Source: SAR202 cluster bacterium (GTDB lineage Bacteria > Chloroflexota > Dehalococcoidia > Lucifugimonadales > UBA1123). From it: DNA of 25,085 nt. Each line of letters opens with the position of its first letter. The first letter of the stretch is position 1. Under the pieces are notes generated by a model that was not told where the DNA came from, made no database searches, and saw nothing but the letters and a program-made list of their open reading frames with translations. The stretch spans positions 1 through 25,085 of the forward strand of contig JASLRP010000308.1 of NCBI GenBank assembly GCA_030743915.1. Reading direction: 5' to 3'. A program made the translations under genes and the position numbers. Positions 1 to 8,316 of this stretch are shown in pieces.

Positions 1-1573
1 GCACCGGTTCCACTGGATACCGCTCGGCCCAGGCGTCGAAGCCACCCAGCAATGCCGTGGACTGGAAGCCCATCTCGATCAGTCGAAGCGCCACACGGGA
101 GCTTGTTGCTTCGTTGGGTCAAGTGCAGTAGGCAACTACCAGGCGGTCATGAGATTGGTCGGATGCCCAGTCCGTCACCTCGTGGGGCAACACTCGGATG
201 CCGCCGGGTATCTGGCCTCCGTCGGTCTCGTAGTGGGCGCGAGAGCGAACGTCAAGCACGACTGGCGGGCTATCTGAGTTCATCAGTTCGTTCAACGCAT
301 CCACTGTGATTACGGGTATCTGATCTTCGTGACTGCCGAACAGCCCGGCGACGGTCCCCTCCCGCTCTTCGTCAAAGGTCTCGACCTCCGCCTTGCGACC
401 ATACCACGCAGAGAACGGCGTGGCAGTCGCGCCGTGGATGAACACCGACCCGATCACCACAACTCCAACCGTCGCCAACAGCAATTCTGAGCCTTCGATC
501 CCCGCCACCACGACCAACAGAGCCAGTAGCAGCGAGTTCAGCCCTCGCGGCCCGAACCAGCAGATGAACGCCTTAGCCTCCCAACTCATGTGCGCTTTGA
601 ACAGCACTGCCGACAGCACGGAGGGTCGTATCACGAATATCACAAACACGCCCAGCAGAATTGCAGGGACCCAATCGACGGAGCCCAAGATTCCGGACAG
701 GACTGCCCCAAACAGCACGAAGGTCAACAGCATCGCCACCTCAGCGGTGGTCTCGCCGTAATCGAGGAAACAATCGCACAAGGCCTGATTCAGCACGACG
801 ACTGACAGGCCGGCCGCGAAGGCGCCGAGAAACCCGTCCCCTCCGGCGGCTGTGGCGGCGGTGTAAGCCGCCAGCACCAGCCCGATGCCATAGAGAGCCT
901 GATGCTCTCGGCGCACGCCGAAGGCTCTGTCGGCCCTGCTCATCAACCATGCGCCGACCCCGCCGACCGCAAATCCGATGGCCGGGCCGAGAACCAGTAG
1001 TTTCAGAAGGAATGACACCCACTGACCGCCTCCGCCTACATCGCCTGTGGCAACGGCGATCAGCACCAGGATGACCGGAAGAACAACGATGTCGTTCATG
1101 CCTGCCTCGATCCTGAGAACCTGCCGAACAGAGCGGGGAATGCGATGGTCTCTCAGTATCTCACGAAGAACGACCGGATCGGTCGATGCCAGAATGGCTC
1201 CACCGATGAACGCCACGACCCACCCGAACCCGACTAACAAGGCCAATGGCACTGCCCCCAGGCTGATCACCAGGGCCGTCCCAGGTCCCAAAATCAGGAA
1301 TGGGACCAGCCAACGGCGCCCCATCTCCTCCACCTGAAGTTGAGCGGCGTCAAGAAACAGCACGAGCGAGAGGGTGAGTGTGGCTGTCACCTCCAATACC
1401 TGGTCGTGAGGCCCCAACTCGATGGCTCCGAATCCTCGTTCTCCCAGCAAAAGGCCCAGTCCCAGGAACATCAGAGGGAAGGAAAGAGGCGACCGTTCCA
1501 CAATGCCCGATGCCAGCGCGGTCACAATCAGGATGACCGCTATCACGCCAAAAACAAGGAGCATGTCAATCAA
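1..1573 (-). CDS. Cation:proton antiporter (NhaP/CPA1-like) fused to a C-terminal rhodanese domain, with in-frame UGA; 3' partial
   Basis: About 400 N-terminal residues are strongly hydrophobic with many membrane segments and resemble CPA1-type Na+(K+)/H+ antiporters, including a GGAILASTDPVVL stretch and an FLGAFAAGL stretch. This part should exchange cations for protons across the cytoplasmic membrane. A linker leads into a cytoplasmic rhodanese domain (from about residue 425: VVLDVRSRAHYE, then VVAYCT). The frame meets TGA at codon 485, but the same frame continues for 39 codons to the window edge with PNEATSSRVAL and LLGGFDAW, the normal end of a rhodanese domain. The UGA replaces the second Cys of the CxCPNEA motif known in Cys homologues, so selenocysteine is likely. 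Start: TTG at 1573 has GGGAG eight bases upstream; ATG at 1564 is the alternative. The gene runs off the left edge. A nonsense mutation or sequencing error cannot be excluded. Confidence 0.85.
84..113 (-). promoter_or_regulatory. Possible bacterial SECIS hairpin downstream of the UGA
   Basis: On the minus strand, five bases after the UGA, CGAAGC (113-108) can pair perfectly with GCTTCG (89-84). Inside, GCT/GGC can pair after a five-base bulge, leaving a seven-base apical loop CCCGTGT. The GU in that loop lies 23-24 bases after the UGA, a distance similar to that in the E. coli fdhF element. The position and the stem agree with bacterial SECIS rules, but these elements vary and the inner stem is weak. 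Confidence 0.35.
119..121 (-). other. Candidate selenocysteine codon (in-frame UGA) in the rhodanese loop
   Basis: Read on the minus strand the codons are Tyr-Cys-Thr-TGA-Pro-Asn-Glu-Ala. Related rhodanese domains carry Cys at the TGA position (YCxCPNEA). Reading continues without another stop to the window edge, and the downstream residues (SSRVALRL, EMGFQ, LLGGFDAW) fit the fold. Other genes here end normally with TGA (for example at 9274-9276 and 14679-14681), so a general code change is not the explanation. Confidence 0.65.
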
Positions 1574-1851
1574 CGATCATTCTCCCTTCGAGGCATTCGG
1601 GGTGGCTTTGGTTGGAGTCGCGGGCTTCGGAACCGGTGAAACCCCAGGATACGTCGCCTGGAATGAAAATAATGTAGGGATCGGGATCAAGCATTATTCA
1701 ATCGAGACAATCGCAAAAAGGGGGTGAGTGCCAGCCCGGTGGCTCGCGGCTGTTGAGAGGCGGAAACTGATCCAAGGTTCCAATTGTCCTGGACTGGCAC
1801 GCAGAAGTATAACACAGCGCCCAGCTTGGATTCCCATCCGCGCTGAACGCA
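1574..1851. promoter_or_regulatory. Intergenic region with an inverted repeat upstream of the antiporter
   Basis: No gene is supported here. The antiporter gene starts at its left end and the TlpA-like gene ends at its right end. A perfect seven-base inverted repeat, AATAATG (1668-1674) and CATTATT (692-698 in the same line, i.e. 1692-1698), lies about 95-125 bases upstream of the antiporter start and could be an operator. A minus-strand TTGAAT/TACATT pair with 19-base spacing overlaps it, which is a weak promoter match. Confidence 0.25.
1815..1845 (-). terminator. Hairpin just after the TlpA-like gene
   Basis: CAGCGC and GCGCTG form a perfect six-base stem. Inside it GGAT and ATCC pair around a four-base loop, with a bulge on one side. 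It begins six bases after the TAA stop of the minus-strand gene. The following bases hold several T but no real T run, so termination is plausible but not certain. Confidence 0.35.
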
Positions 1852-2586
1852 TTATCCGGTTGGCGTCACGTTTCCAGACCTGATCTGGCCTTCGATGAAC
1901 AATCGGAGCACCGCTTCATTGGCGGCGTTCCTCAGAGTTCTGGCAATCTGACCTTCAGTGTCTATGAATACAGTTGTGGGGAGAGACAACACCCGATAGT
2001 CGCGGGATATTCCGCTCAGGTCGCGCCCGAGAGGGTACGTTACGCCAGTCAGTTCGGCGAATTCGCGGGCATCCTCCTCGAAATCAGAAACTGCCACCCC
2101 CACGAAAATCACGCCCTGATCGCGGTACTCCTGGTACATGGTCTCGAAAGAAGCCATCTCCCACCGACAGGGCGGACACCACGATGCCCAGAAATTCAGC
2201 ACCACAACCTGTCCTTGAAGATCAGACAACGCCAGTGTCTCGCCACTGAACAGCGTCATTTCGAAGTCGTGCGCCATCGATGCGTCGCTGGTCGATCTGA
2301 TGAGCGCAGGGGTTGGAGCGGGCGTTGGCGTCGAAGGATCAGGTGTCGCGGTCGGGAGAGTTGTGGGCGTGACCGAAGGTTCCGGTCTCGGTGTTGCAGT
2401 GGGCTCAGGAGTTGCTGTTGGCGCCACGACCTCAGGGGTCGCGGTTGGCCTCAGGACAACGGCAGTCGGAGTCACCGAAACCTCGATAACGGAGGCCAAC
2501 GGCTCGACTGCCTCTTCGTCAGCAGCGCACGCGACACTTGCTCCAAGCAGAACCGCGCCCGCTAACACGCCAATCCATCTCAACAT
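1852..2586 (-). CDS. TlpA/ResA-like thiol-disulfide oxidoreductase, secreted and probably lipid-anchored
   Basis: A 244-residue protein. It has an N-terminal signal sequence (residues 1-20) ending in Cys20 in a loose lipobox (SVAC). A long Thr-Pro linker (about 38-95, repeats of TPTATPEP type) follows, then a thioredoxin-fold redoxin domain (about 104-236). The domain has the active site WCPPC (Cys137, Cys140) and the cis-proline region SLPTTVFID (Pro203). This arrangement fits an extracytoplasmic reductant or oxidant of protein disulfides, as in the TlpA/ResA family, held away from the membrane by the linker. GAGG lies about nine bases before the ATG. The upstream short frame on the same strand ends 29 bases before. 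Substrate unknown; no cytochrome-maturation gene is nearby. Confidence 0.9.
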   Translation of the reverse strand: MLRWIGVLAGAVLLGASVACAADEEAVEPLASVIEVSVTPTAVVLRPTATPEVVAPTATPEPTATPRPEPSVTPTTLPTATPDPSTPTPAPTPALIRSTSDASMAHDFEMTLFSGETLALSDLQGQVVVLNFWASWCPPCRWEMASFETMYQEYRDQGVIFVGVAVSDFEEDAREFAELTGVTYPLGRDLSGISRDYRVLSLPTTVFIDTEGQIARTLRNAANEAVLRLFIEGQIRSGNVTPTG

Positions 2587-2615
2587 TTTGCGGTAAACCT
2601 CGAACCAGCGCTCCG

Positions 2616-3095
2616 CTATCTATCTTGCCCAAAAGCCGGCATGACTTCTTTTGCAAAAATCCGAAGCTGGTCAAAAAACTCATCGCTGGCTCCGAATTCA
2701 TATAAGGGCAAGTCGCCGCCACCATTATACCCACTTAGGGTCCGCGTGGACACGATTACTTCATGATATGCGTTCAAGGATTCACCGCGAAGATGATCGA
2801 CCAAATAAACGTGTGTCATAACCCGTGGCGAGCCAGGCAATCGGAACACTGGCACGGTGTCTGTAGATTCTTCGTTTAAGGCGTAAGACAAAAGTGTATC
2901 TAATAAAGAACTACTCTTGAATGCCCGGTGAAATGTTGCGTTGTAGTCATGCGGCCAAGGCAAATCCCGCAAGAGCGGGATGTGTTTTGGGGATCGATAG
3001 AGACGTTCGATATCAACCGCAGTGCGGTTCCAGGGATCCAGAACGAGTGATCGCCAGTCGTCGCCAGGCTGGCCGGTAATAGAATCGTTGATAAA
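2616..3095 (-). pseudogene. Unrecognised short reading frame, probably a 5'-truncated gene remnant
   Basis: From a TTG at 2972 the frame gives 118 residues ending in FDQLRIFAKEVMPAFG. That ending resembles the C-terminus of luciferase-like flavin-dependent oxidoreductases, but the match is by eye and weak. The open frame reaches back to 3095 and reads like protein (SLVLDPWNRTAV, IERLYRSPKHIPLL), yet this extension has no ATG, GTG or TTG before 2972 and runs into the 5' part of the divergent kinase gene. A remnant that lost its front half is the simplest reading. A real 118-residue protein from the TTG is the alternative. Base composition is more AT-rich than most neighbours. Confidence 0.4.
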
Positions 3096-6000
3096 TCATC
3101 TCAGGCGCAATTTCTTCGCTCAGTTTGCATTGCTGAGCCTCGGCGCAATCACTGTATTCGCGACAGTGATTGCGTTGGTCTTGACCGAAGGGGACGCAGA
3201 ATACTTCAGCCTGTTCCAGCAACACGCCGAGGCGATGCAAGCTGGCGAGCCAATTACGCCAGAAGAACCTTATTCCATAGCCAGCCTGACGGACAACCTC
3301 CGCCACCATGCGTGGGTAGACGTTGCGGCCATCAGCGCCGGATTTGGCATTTTGTATCTTGCGCTGGTGTCCATCGTGTGGAGCGGTTGGAAAACGAATC
3401 GGCGACATCAACATGACCTGGAGTCAGCCAACGAAACTCTTGTTCACAGCGACGCCAGCGTTCGGAAGATGGCCGATGAACGGGCGTCTGTGGCCGAATT
3501 AGGCCGGATTGCAACCTCCGCTCCTGACATCGACGACATCTACGAGATATTCGCCAGCCGTGTCGGTTCGCTGGTCCCATTCTCGATGCTGTCAGTCAAT
3601 CTCATCGACCAGAGTGACAACTCATTCACGACAAGGTATGTTGCAGGTGACCAGATATCGCACCATCTTCAAGGAACGAAGATGCCGATAACCGGAACCT
3701 TCGTCGAGCCGCTTCAAAATGGACGCTCGGCCGTTTTATTTCAACCCGTCAATATTGAGGAAGTGAAGGATTCGTTCCCATCGTTGGCGCCTGGCTACAA
3801 TTACGGATTCCGCTCCTATCTGGGCGTGGCGCTGGTGTCAGGTAACCGGAGAATCGGCTCCCTTCAATGGCAATCCAAAGCAGCATCCGCGTATTCTAAG
3901 TCAGACTTTTCGCTAGCAGAGCAGATCGGCTCTCAGATCGCGGGCGCGTTGGCTAACTCCCAACTCCATACTGATCTTGAACGAGAATCCCGTGACCGCG
4001 AGGCGTTGGCGAATATCGGGCGCATCATCAGCTCTTCGCTGGCGATTGAAGATGTCTATGGGCGTTTCGCAAAGTCGGTGCGCGATTTGATTCCATCTGA
4101 CCGAGTGGTAATAAACGTTATCGACACCGACGCCTATACTTACAAGAACGTGTATCTGTCTGGAATAGAAGTCGCAAATCAGGGAATCGGCGAACAGATT
4201 TCCCTTACTGGGACTCAGAACGAAGCCGTCGTCAGCGCCAAAAGGTATCATCTTATCCAGGGAGATGATGTCGATGGCATGTTGTCCGAGTTCCCGAGAC
4301 TGTCTGACGGACTCAAAGCAGGCCTACGGGCGTTCCTTTCCGTGCCACTGATATCTAACGAACAGATCATCGGCACGCTGAATCTCAGAGCTTATCGACC
4401 TGACGCATACACGGACCATCACGTCAACCTGGCCGAGCGGGTGTCAGCACAGATAGCCGGAGCCATCGCGAACGCGCACCTTCACGCTCAGCTCGACCGT
4501 GAATCCCATGAACGCGAAGCGCTGGCAGACATTGGGCGCGTAATCAGTTCTTCGATAGACATCGACGAAGTCTATGAGCGATTCGCTGCGCATGTCTCCC
4601 GCGTTCTCCCGTTCGATAACCTCAGTATCAGTGTGGTCGACCAAGAGCGCGATGTATCAACGGTGACCTACTCATCAGGTTCGTTGCAGATTTCAGAGCG
4701 CGATCCGGGTGACATATACCCTCTGGTTGGATCGCTGGTCGGCTCCGTCGTTCACGAAAGGTCCACGGTATGGATTAATGACGTCACATCTGATCAGATC
4801 GAAAGCGAACTTCCCGGGCTCGCCCCAGGTTACGCTGCCGGAATTCGGTCATTTCTGGGCGTGCCGTTGATACACGGCGACAATCTGGTAGCCGTTCTTC
4901 AGGTTCGGTCGTGTGAACCGCGCGCGTACTCCGATCATCACATAACCCTCGCAGAACGAGTCGGCATTCAGATCGCTGGCGCAATTGCCAACGCCCGACT
5001 CCACGCCGACCTCGAGCGAGAGGCCAAAGAACGGGATGTGCTGGCCCAGATCGGCCGCATCATTAGTTCTTCACTGGTTGTTGAAGAAGTCTATGAGCGA
5101 TTCGCCGACCAGGCCGCTCGAATAATCCCGTTCGATAGAATAAGCATCGCAAACATAAATCCAGACCAGGAAACCAGCTATGTCTCTTACTCATCAGGGC
5201 TCGCGGTCGAAGGAAGAACGATTGGACAGATGGTGCCGCTGAATGGTTCTCTTCTTGGAGAGGTTGCGCGCCGCCGAGCGCCTCTGCTCATTCAGGGATT
5301 CACAAGGGACGACATTGCCGAAAATTACCCGTTCTTCCTACCGGGCTACGATGCGGGCATTCGATCATCGCTGAGTGTGCCTCTCATTCAGGCGGACGAA
5401 GTCGTGTCTGTCCTACAATTCCGTTCGCGCGACACCCAAGCGTACCAAAAGCGCGATACGGTGCTCGCACAGAGTATCGGTGATCAAATTGCGGGAGCCC
5501 TTTCCAATTCGAGGTTGTTTGTTGAACGACAGGTGGCGCAAGCCGCGCTGTCCGAAGCCGAGGAGAAGTACAGGGTCCTGGTTGAAAACGCCAACGACTC
5601 AATCGTGCTCTTGCGAAATGGGAAGATCGTCTATTGCAACTCAGCATTCGAAACACTCCTTGGTTATTCCAGCGAAGAGATTGCCTATCTGGATTTCGTG
5701 AACGACGTTGCGCCCGGATTCCAAGAGCATGACTTGGAATTTGACCGCCTGGCAATGAACGGGCCAGAACAGCACGAGATTGACCTGATAACGCAGGAAG
5801 GTTTCCGAGTCTCGGTGGTGGCGCGACCTCGGATCATCGAATACCAGGGGCAGGACGCGACCATGATCGTCATGCGCGATGTCAGTGAGCGAAAACAACT
5901 CGAAGAGCAATTAGCCCAGGCTCAGAAGTTGGAAAGCGTTGGAAAACTCGCCGGTGGCGTTGCTCACGATTTCAACAACCTGCTGTCGGCCATTCTTGGC

Positions 6001-7053
6001 TTCGCTCAATTGGCGGGCAACCAGTTGGCCTCCGCAGAGCCAGTCAGCGGAAACTATCTCAAGCAAATTACGACCGCGGCAGAACGTGGCGCCGGCCTTG
6101 TCCGTCAGCTTTTGGCGTTCTCTCGACGTCAGATCACCGCGCCGATTGTGTTGTCAACGAACGAGCAGATCGTAAATCTGGACAAGATGCTCCGACGGCT
6201 GATAGGCGAGCACGTTGACCTGAAGTTGGAACTGTCCGAAGACCCGGGAATCGTGCTTGTTGACCCCGGTCAATTGGACCAGGTGCTGATAAATCTTGCG
6301 GTGAACGCCCGGGACGCCATGCCGGCCGGAGGCAGACTGACAATTCAGACCGAGAGTGTAACTTTCGGCCCCGAGGCAGTTATCCTTGACCCGGAACTCT
6401 CGCCTGGAGAGTACGTTCGAATCTCGGTCAGTGACGACGGGATTGGGATGACATCAGACGTGGCCGCTAGGGCTTTCGAGCCATTCTTCACCACCAAAGG
6501 CGTTGGCGAAGGCACAGGACTTGGGCTTTCAACCTGCTACGGCATTCTCAAGCAAAACCACGGCCACATAACGCTGGAAAGCCGACTGGGTGAAGGGTCC
6601 ACCTTCAAATTATACATTCCCAAGAGTGTGGCCCTGCCCGAAGCGCCTGCCGAGATTGAAACACCATACGACTTGCTTGGCGGATCAGAGACCGTCCTGC
6701 TGGTGGAGGACGATGAGGCTGTCCGAGAGATAACTGTAGAAGCGCTGAATATCCAGGGTTACAGAGTCCTGGAGGCCTCCAATGGCGAGGAAGCAATCAA
6801 GATCATCGACAGCTGCAAACTTGAGCACATCGACCTGCTGTTGACGGATGTGGTCATGCCCATCATGGGCGGCAGAGAGCTTGCCGGTTGGTACAGGGCG
6901 TCTTTCCCTGAAGGAAAGGTCATCTACATGTCTGGATATTCGGATGATCTGGTTGCGGCCAGAGAGATTTCTGGGCCGGATGGCAACTTCATGCAGAAAC
7001 CCGTTTCACTTTCCGAGCTTTCAAACAAAGTGAGGCACGCTCTGGACGGATAG
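3022..7053 (+). CDS. Hybrid sensor histidine kinase: 2 TM, four GAF domains, PAS, HisKA/HATPase, receiver
   Basis: A 1343-residue membrane sensor. Two hydrophobic segments (about residues 32-57 and 94-117) flank a short outer loop. Four GAF domains follow (about 157-320, 325-495, 498-668, 674-832), each opening with a similar (A/V)xxGRIxxS motif spaced 172-173 residues apart and separated by LHxxLxRE helices. Then come a PAS domain (850-960), a HisKA domain with phosphoacceptor His982 in GGVAHDFNN, an ATPase domain (NLAVNARDAMP, DDGIGM, TGLGLS) and a C-terminal receiver (1223-1343) with Asp1230/1231, phospho-acceptor Asp1276 and Lys1326. The ligand is unknown. The start is uncertain: neither GTG 3022 nor TTG 3088 has a clear ribosome site, and TTG 3088 would leave room for the divergent remnant. 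No partner output regulator is adjacent. Confidence 0.93.
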   Translation: MRFQGSRTSDRQSSPGWPVIESLINHLRRNFFAQFALLSLGAITVFATVIALVLTEGDAEYFSLFQQHAEAMQAGEPITPEEPYSIASLTDNLRHHAWVDVAAISAGFGILYLALVSIVWSGWKTNRRHQHDLESANETLVHSDASVRKMADERASVAELGRIATSAPDIDDIYEIFASRVGSLVPFSMLSVNLIDQSDNSFTTRYVAGDQISHHLQGTKMPITGTFVEPLQNGRSAVLFQPVNIEEVKDSFPSLAPGYNYGFRSYLGVALVSGNRRIGSLQWQSKAASAYSKSDFSLAEQIGSQIAGALANSQLHTDLERESRDREALANIGRIISSSLAIEDVYGRFAKSVRDLIPSDRVVINVIDTDAYTYKNVYLSGIEVANQGIGEQISLTGTQNEAVVSAKRYHLIQGDDVDGMLSEFPRLSDGLKAGLRAFLSVPLISNEQIIGTLNLRAYRPDAYTDHHVNLAERVSAQIAGAIANAHLHAQLDRESHEREALADIGRVISSSIDIDEVYERFAAHVSRVLPFDNLSISVVDQERDVSTVTYSSGSLQISERDPGDIYPLVGSLVGSVVHERSTVWINDVTSDQIESELPGLAPGYAAGIRSFLGVPLIHGDNLVAVLQVRSCEPRAYSDHHITLAERVGIQIAGAIANARLHADLEREAKERDVLAQIGRIISSSLVVEEVYERFADQAARIIPFDRISIANINPDQETSYVSYSSGLAVEGRTIGQMVPLNGSLLGEVARRRAPLLIQGFTRDDIAENYPFFLPGYDAGIRSSLSVPLIQADEVVSVLQFRSRDTQAYQKRDTVLAQSIGDQIAGALSNSRLFVERQVAQAALSEAEEKYRVLVENANDSIVLLRNGKIVYCNSAFETLLGYSSEEIAYLDFVNDVAPGFQEHDLEFDRLAMNGPEQHEIDLITQEGFRVSVVARPRIIEYQGQDATMIVMRDVSERKQLEEQLAQAQKLESVGKLAGGVAHDFNNLLSAILGFAQLAGNQLASAEPVSGNYLKQITTAAERGAGLVRQLLAFSRRQITAPIVLSTNEQIVNLDKMLRRLIGEHVDLKLELSEDPGIVLVDPGQLDQVLINLAVNARDAMPAGGRLTIQTESVTFGPEAVILDPELSPGEYVRISVSDDGIGMTSDVAARAFEPFFTTKGVGEGTGLGLSTCYGILKQNHGHITLESRLGEGSTFKLYIPKSVALPEAPAEIETPYDLLGGSETVLLVEDDEAVREITVEALNIQGYRVLEASNGEEAIKIIDSCKLEHIDLLLTDVVMPIMGGRELAGWYRASFPEGKVIYMSGYSDDLVAAREISGPDGNFMQKPVSLSELSNKVRHALDG

Positions 7054-7105
7054 TCTGACGCCAACACCCCGATTTCCGCGTCGAAACTCGTCGCTCGGGT
7101 CTCGC

Positions 7106-8236
7106 TCAGGAACGCAACAGCGCCGGAAGTCGTTTGAGGTGTTCGATATCCGCGGCGGGAACGAAGTGGTCTACGTGAGGCGTTGCTGCCTGAAGACCCC
7201 GCGCCAGAGGCTCAAAGTCACGCGATCCTAGCAACGGGTTCAACCACACCAGACTGCGCACGCGACGCCGCATCCTCTGCAAAGCCCGCGCCAGGTCATC
7301 TGGATCGCCAGTCTCCCAGCCATCGCTCAGCAGGAATACTGTCGTGTAGCGGTCCAGCAGGTGATCGTAGTTGACGTTGAGGTCAGCCAGCGACTCGCCG
7401 ATCCTCGTCCCTCCCGACCAGTGATTGACGGCCCGGCCAATTCGCGTCAACGCCTCTGAGAATGATGGGGAAGACAGTTCCCTGGTCACTCGCGTGACGG
7501 TGGTGCTGAACGCGAACGCCTCGACGCGCTTGGTATGCTGCCCGACCGCGAACATCAATTGCAATAACATTCGGGCGTAGCGGTCCATCGAGCCACTGAC
7601 ATCCAGCGCCACCAACAACCTGGGGACCTTGGGAACTCGCCTCATTCGAGGCAGGCGCACCGCGTCTCCGCCGGTGCTGAGACTCATGCGCATGGCGCTC
7701 CGCAGGTCTGGTGTGCCCTTTCTGCGATGGCGCTTGCGGCGACGGCCCGGCCTGGACGCCAGCGCTCGGACTATCCGGGCAGCGATACGCGAAAGCTCGG
7801 ACATGTCCCGGCCGTCCAATACGCTCAGATCAGTCTCAGACGTTACGTGGCGTCCGCTTGCTCCCGTCCGAGTCAGTTGGATCAGCGTGTCCTTGGACTC
7901 GGGGTCGTCATCCGGCAACGCCAGAGCGCGCGGGACCTGGCCCGTGGTTCGAGTCTCTCCAAATCTGTTGGAGGGATTCTCGGGTGGCTTGACTCTGGGC
8001 ATCGGCTGAAAATTCCAGAACCTGACAAACAGAGCGTCGAACGTCGCCAACTGCTCCTGGCGAGAGACCAACAAACTGCGCAGCGTCCAGTAGATTCGAC
8101 CTTCGGTCATCAAGTCCACCATGGACACTGCCTTGATAGCGTCAGACGTCTCCAGAGGGCCGATTAGCAGTCCGTGTTCCCTCAGCACACGGCAGAAGCC
8201 CGTCAGATGGGAAATGAAATCGTAGTTGCTCTCCAT
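7106..8236 (-). CDS. VWA domain protein, CoxE-like
   Basis: From ATG 8236 the protein has 376 residues. The N-terminal half is helical (HLTGFCRVLREHGLLIGPLET). A basic segment (RPGRRRKRHRRKG) precedes a C-terminal von Willebrand A domain with an intact metal site: LDVSGSMD (Asp212, Ser214, Ser216), SGGTRIG (Thr277) and LLSDGWETGD (Asp305). This is the CoxE-like family, which usually works with a MoxR-type AAA ATPase to insert metals or mature enzymes; no such ATPase lies in the window. The longer start at 8338 would overlap the divergent ABC gene and its promoter and adds an unconvincing hydrophobic leader, so the inner ATG is preferred. The gene converges on the kinase, with 52 bases between stops. 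Confidence 0.85.
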   Translation of the reverse strand: MESNYDFISHLTGFCRVLREHGLLIGPLETSDAIKAVSMVDLMTEGRIYWTLRSLLVSRQEQLATFDALFVRFWNFQPMPRVKPPENPSNRFGETRTTGQVPRALALPDDDPESKDTLIQLTRTGASGRHVTSETDLSVLDGRDMSELSRIAARIVRALASRPGRRRKRHRRKGTPDLRSAMRMSLSTGGDAVRLPRMRRVPKVPRLLVALDVSGSMDRYARMLLQLMFAVGQHTKRVEAFAFSTTVTRVTRELSSPSFSEALTRIGRAVNHWSGGTRIGESLADLNVNYDHLLDRYTTVFLLSDGWETGDPDDLARALQRMRRRVRSLVWLNPLLGSRDFEPLARGLQAATPHVDHFVPAADIEHLKRLPALLRS

Positions 8237-8264
8237 GACTCGGTATTCTAGCGCCCTCAACACT

Positions 8265-8293
8265 TTGGCGTCGCCGTTCGTCTTGAATATACA
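8265..8293 (+). promoter_or_regulatory. Sigma-70-type promoter of the ABC/sigma-factor operon
   Basis: TTGGCG (8265-8270) and TATACA (8288-8293) are separated by exactly 17 bases in the gap between the divergent VWA and ABC genes. Transcription would start near 8300, leaving a short leader with AAGGAG (8303-8308) eight bases before the ATG at 8317. Confidence 0.5.
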
Positions 8294-8316
8294 GGCGCAC
8301 GCAAGGAGAGCAATAG

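Noticed and set aside
661..1074. Arg-rich plus-strand frame opposite the antiporter
   Set aside because: Composition is typical of antisense shadow, and it has no ribosome site or domain. The antiporter frame explains the region.
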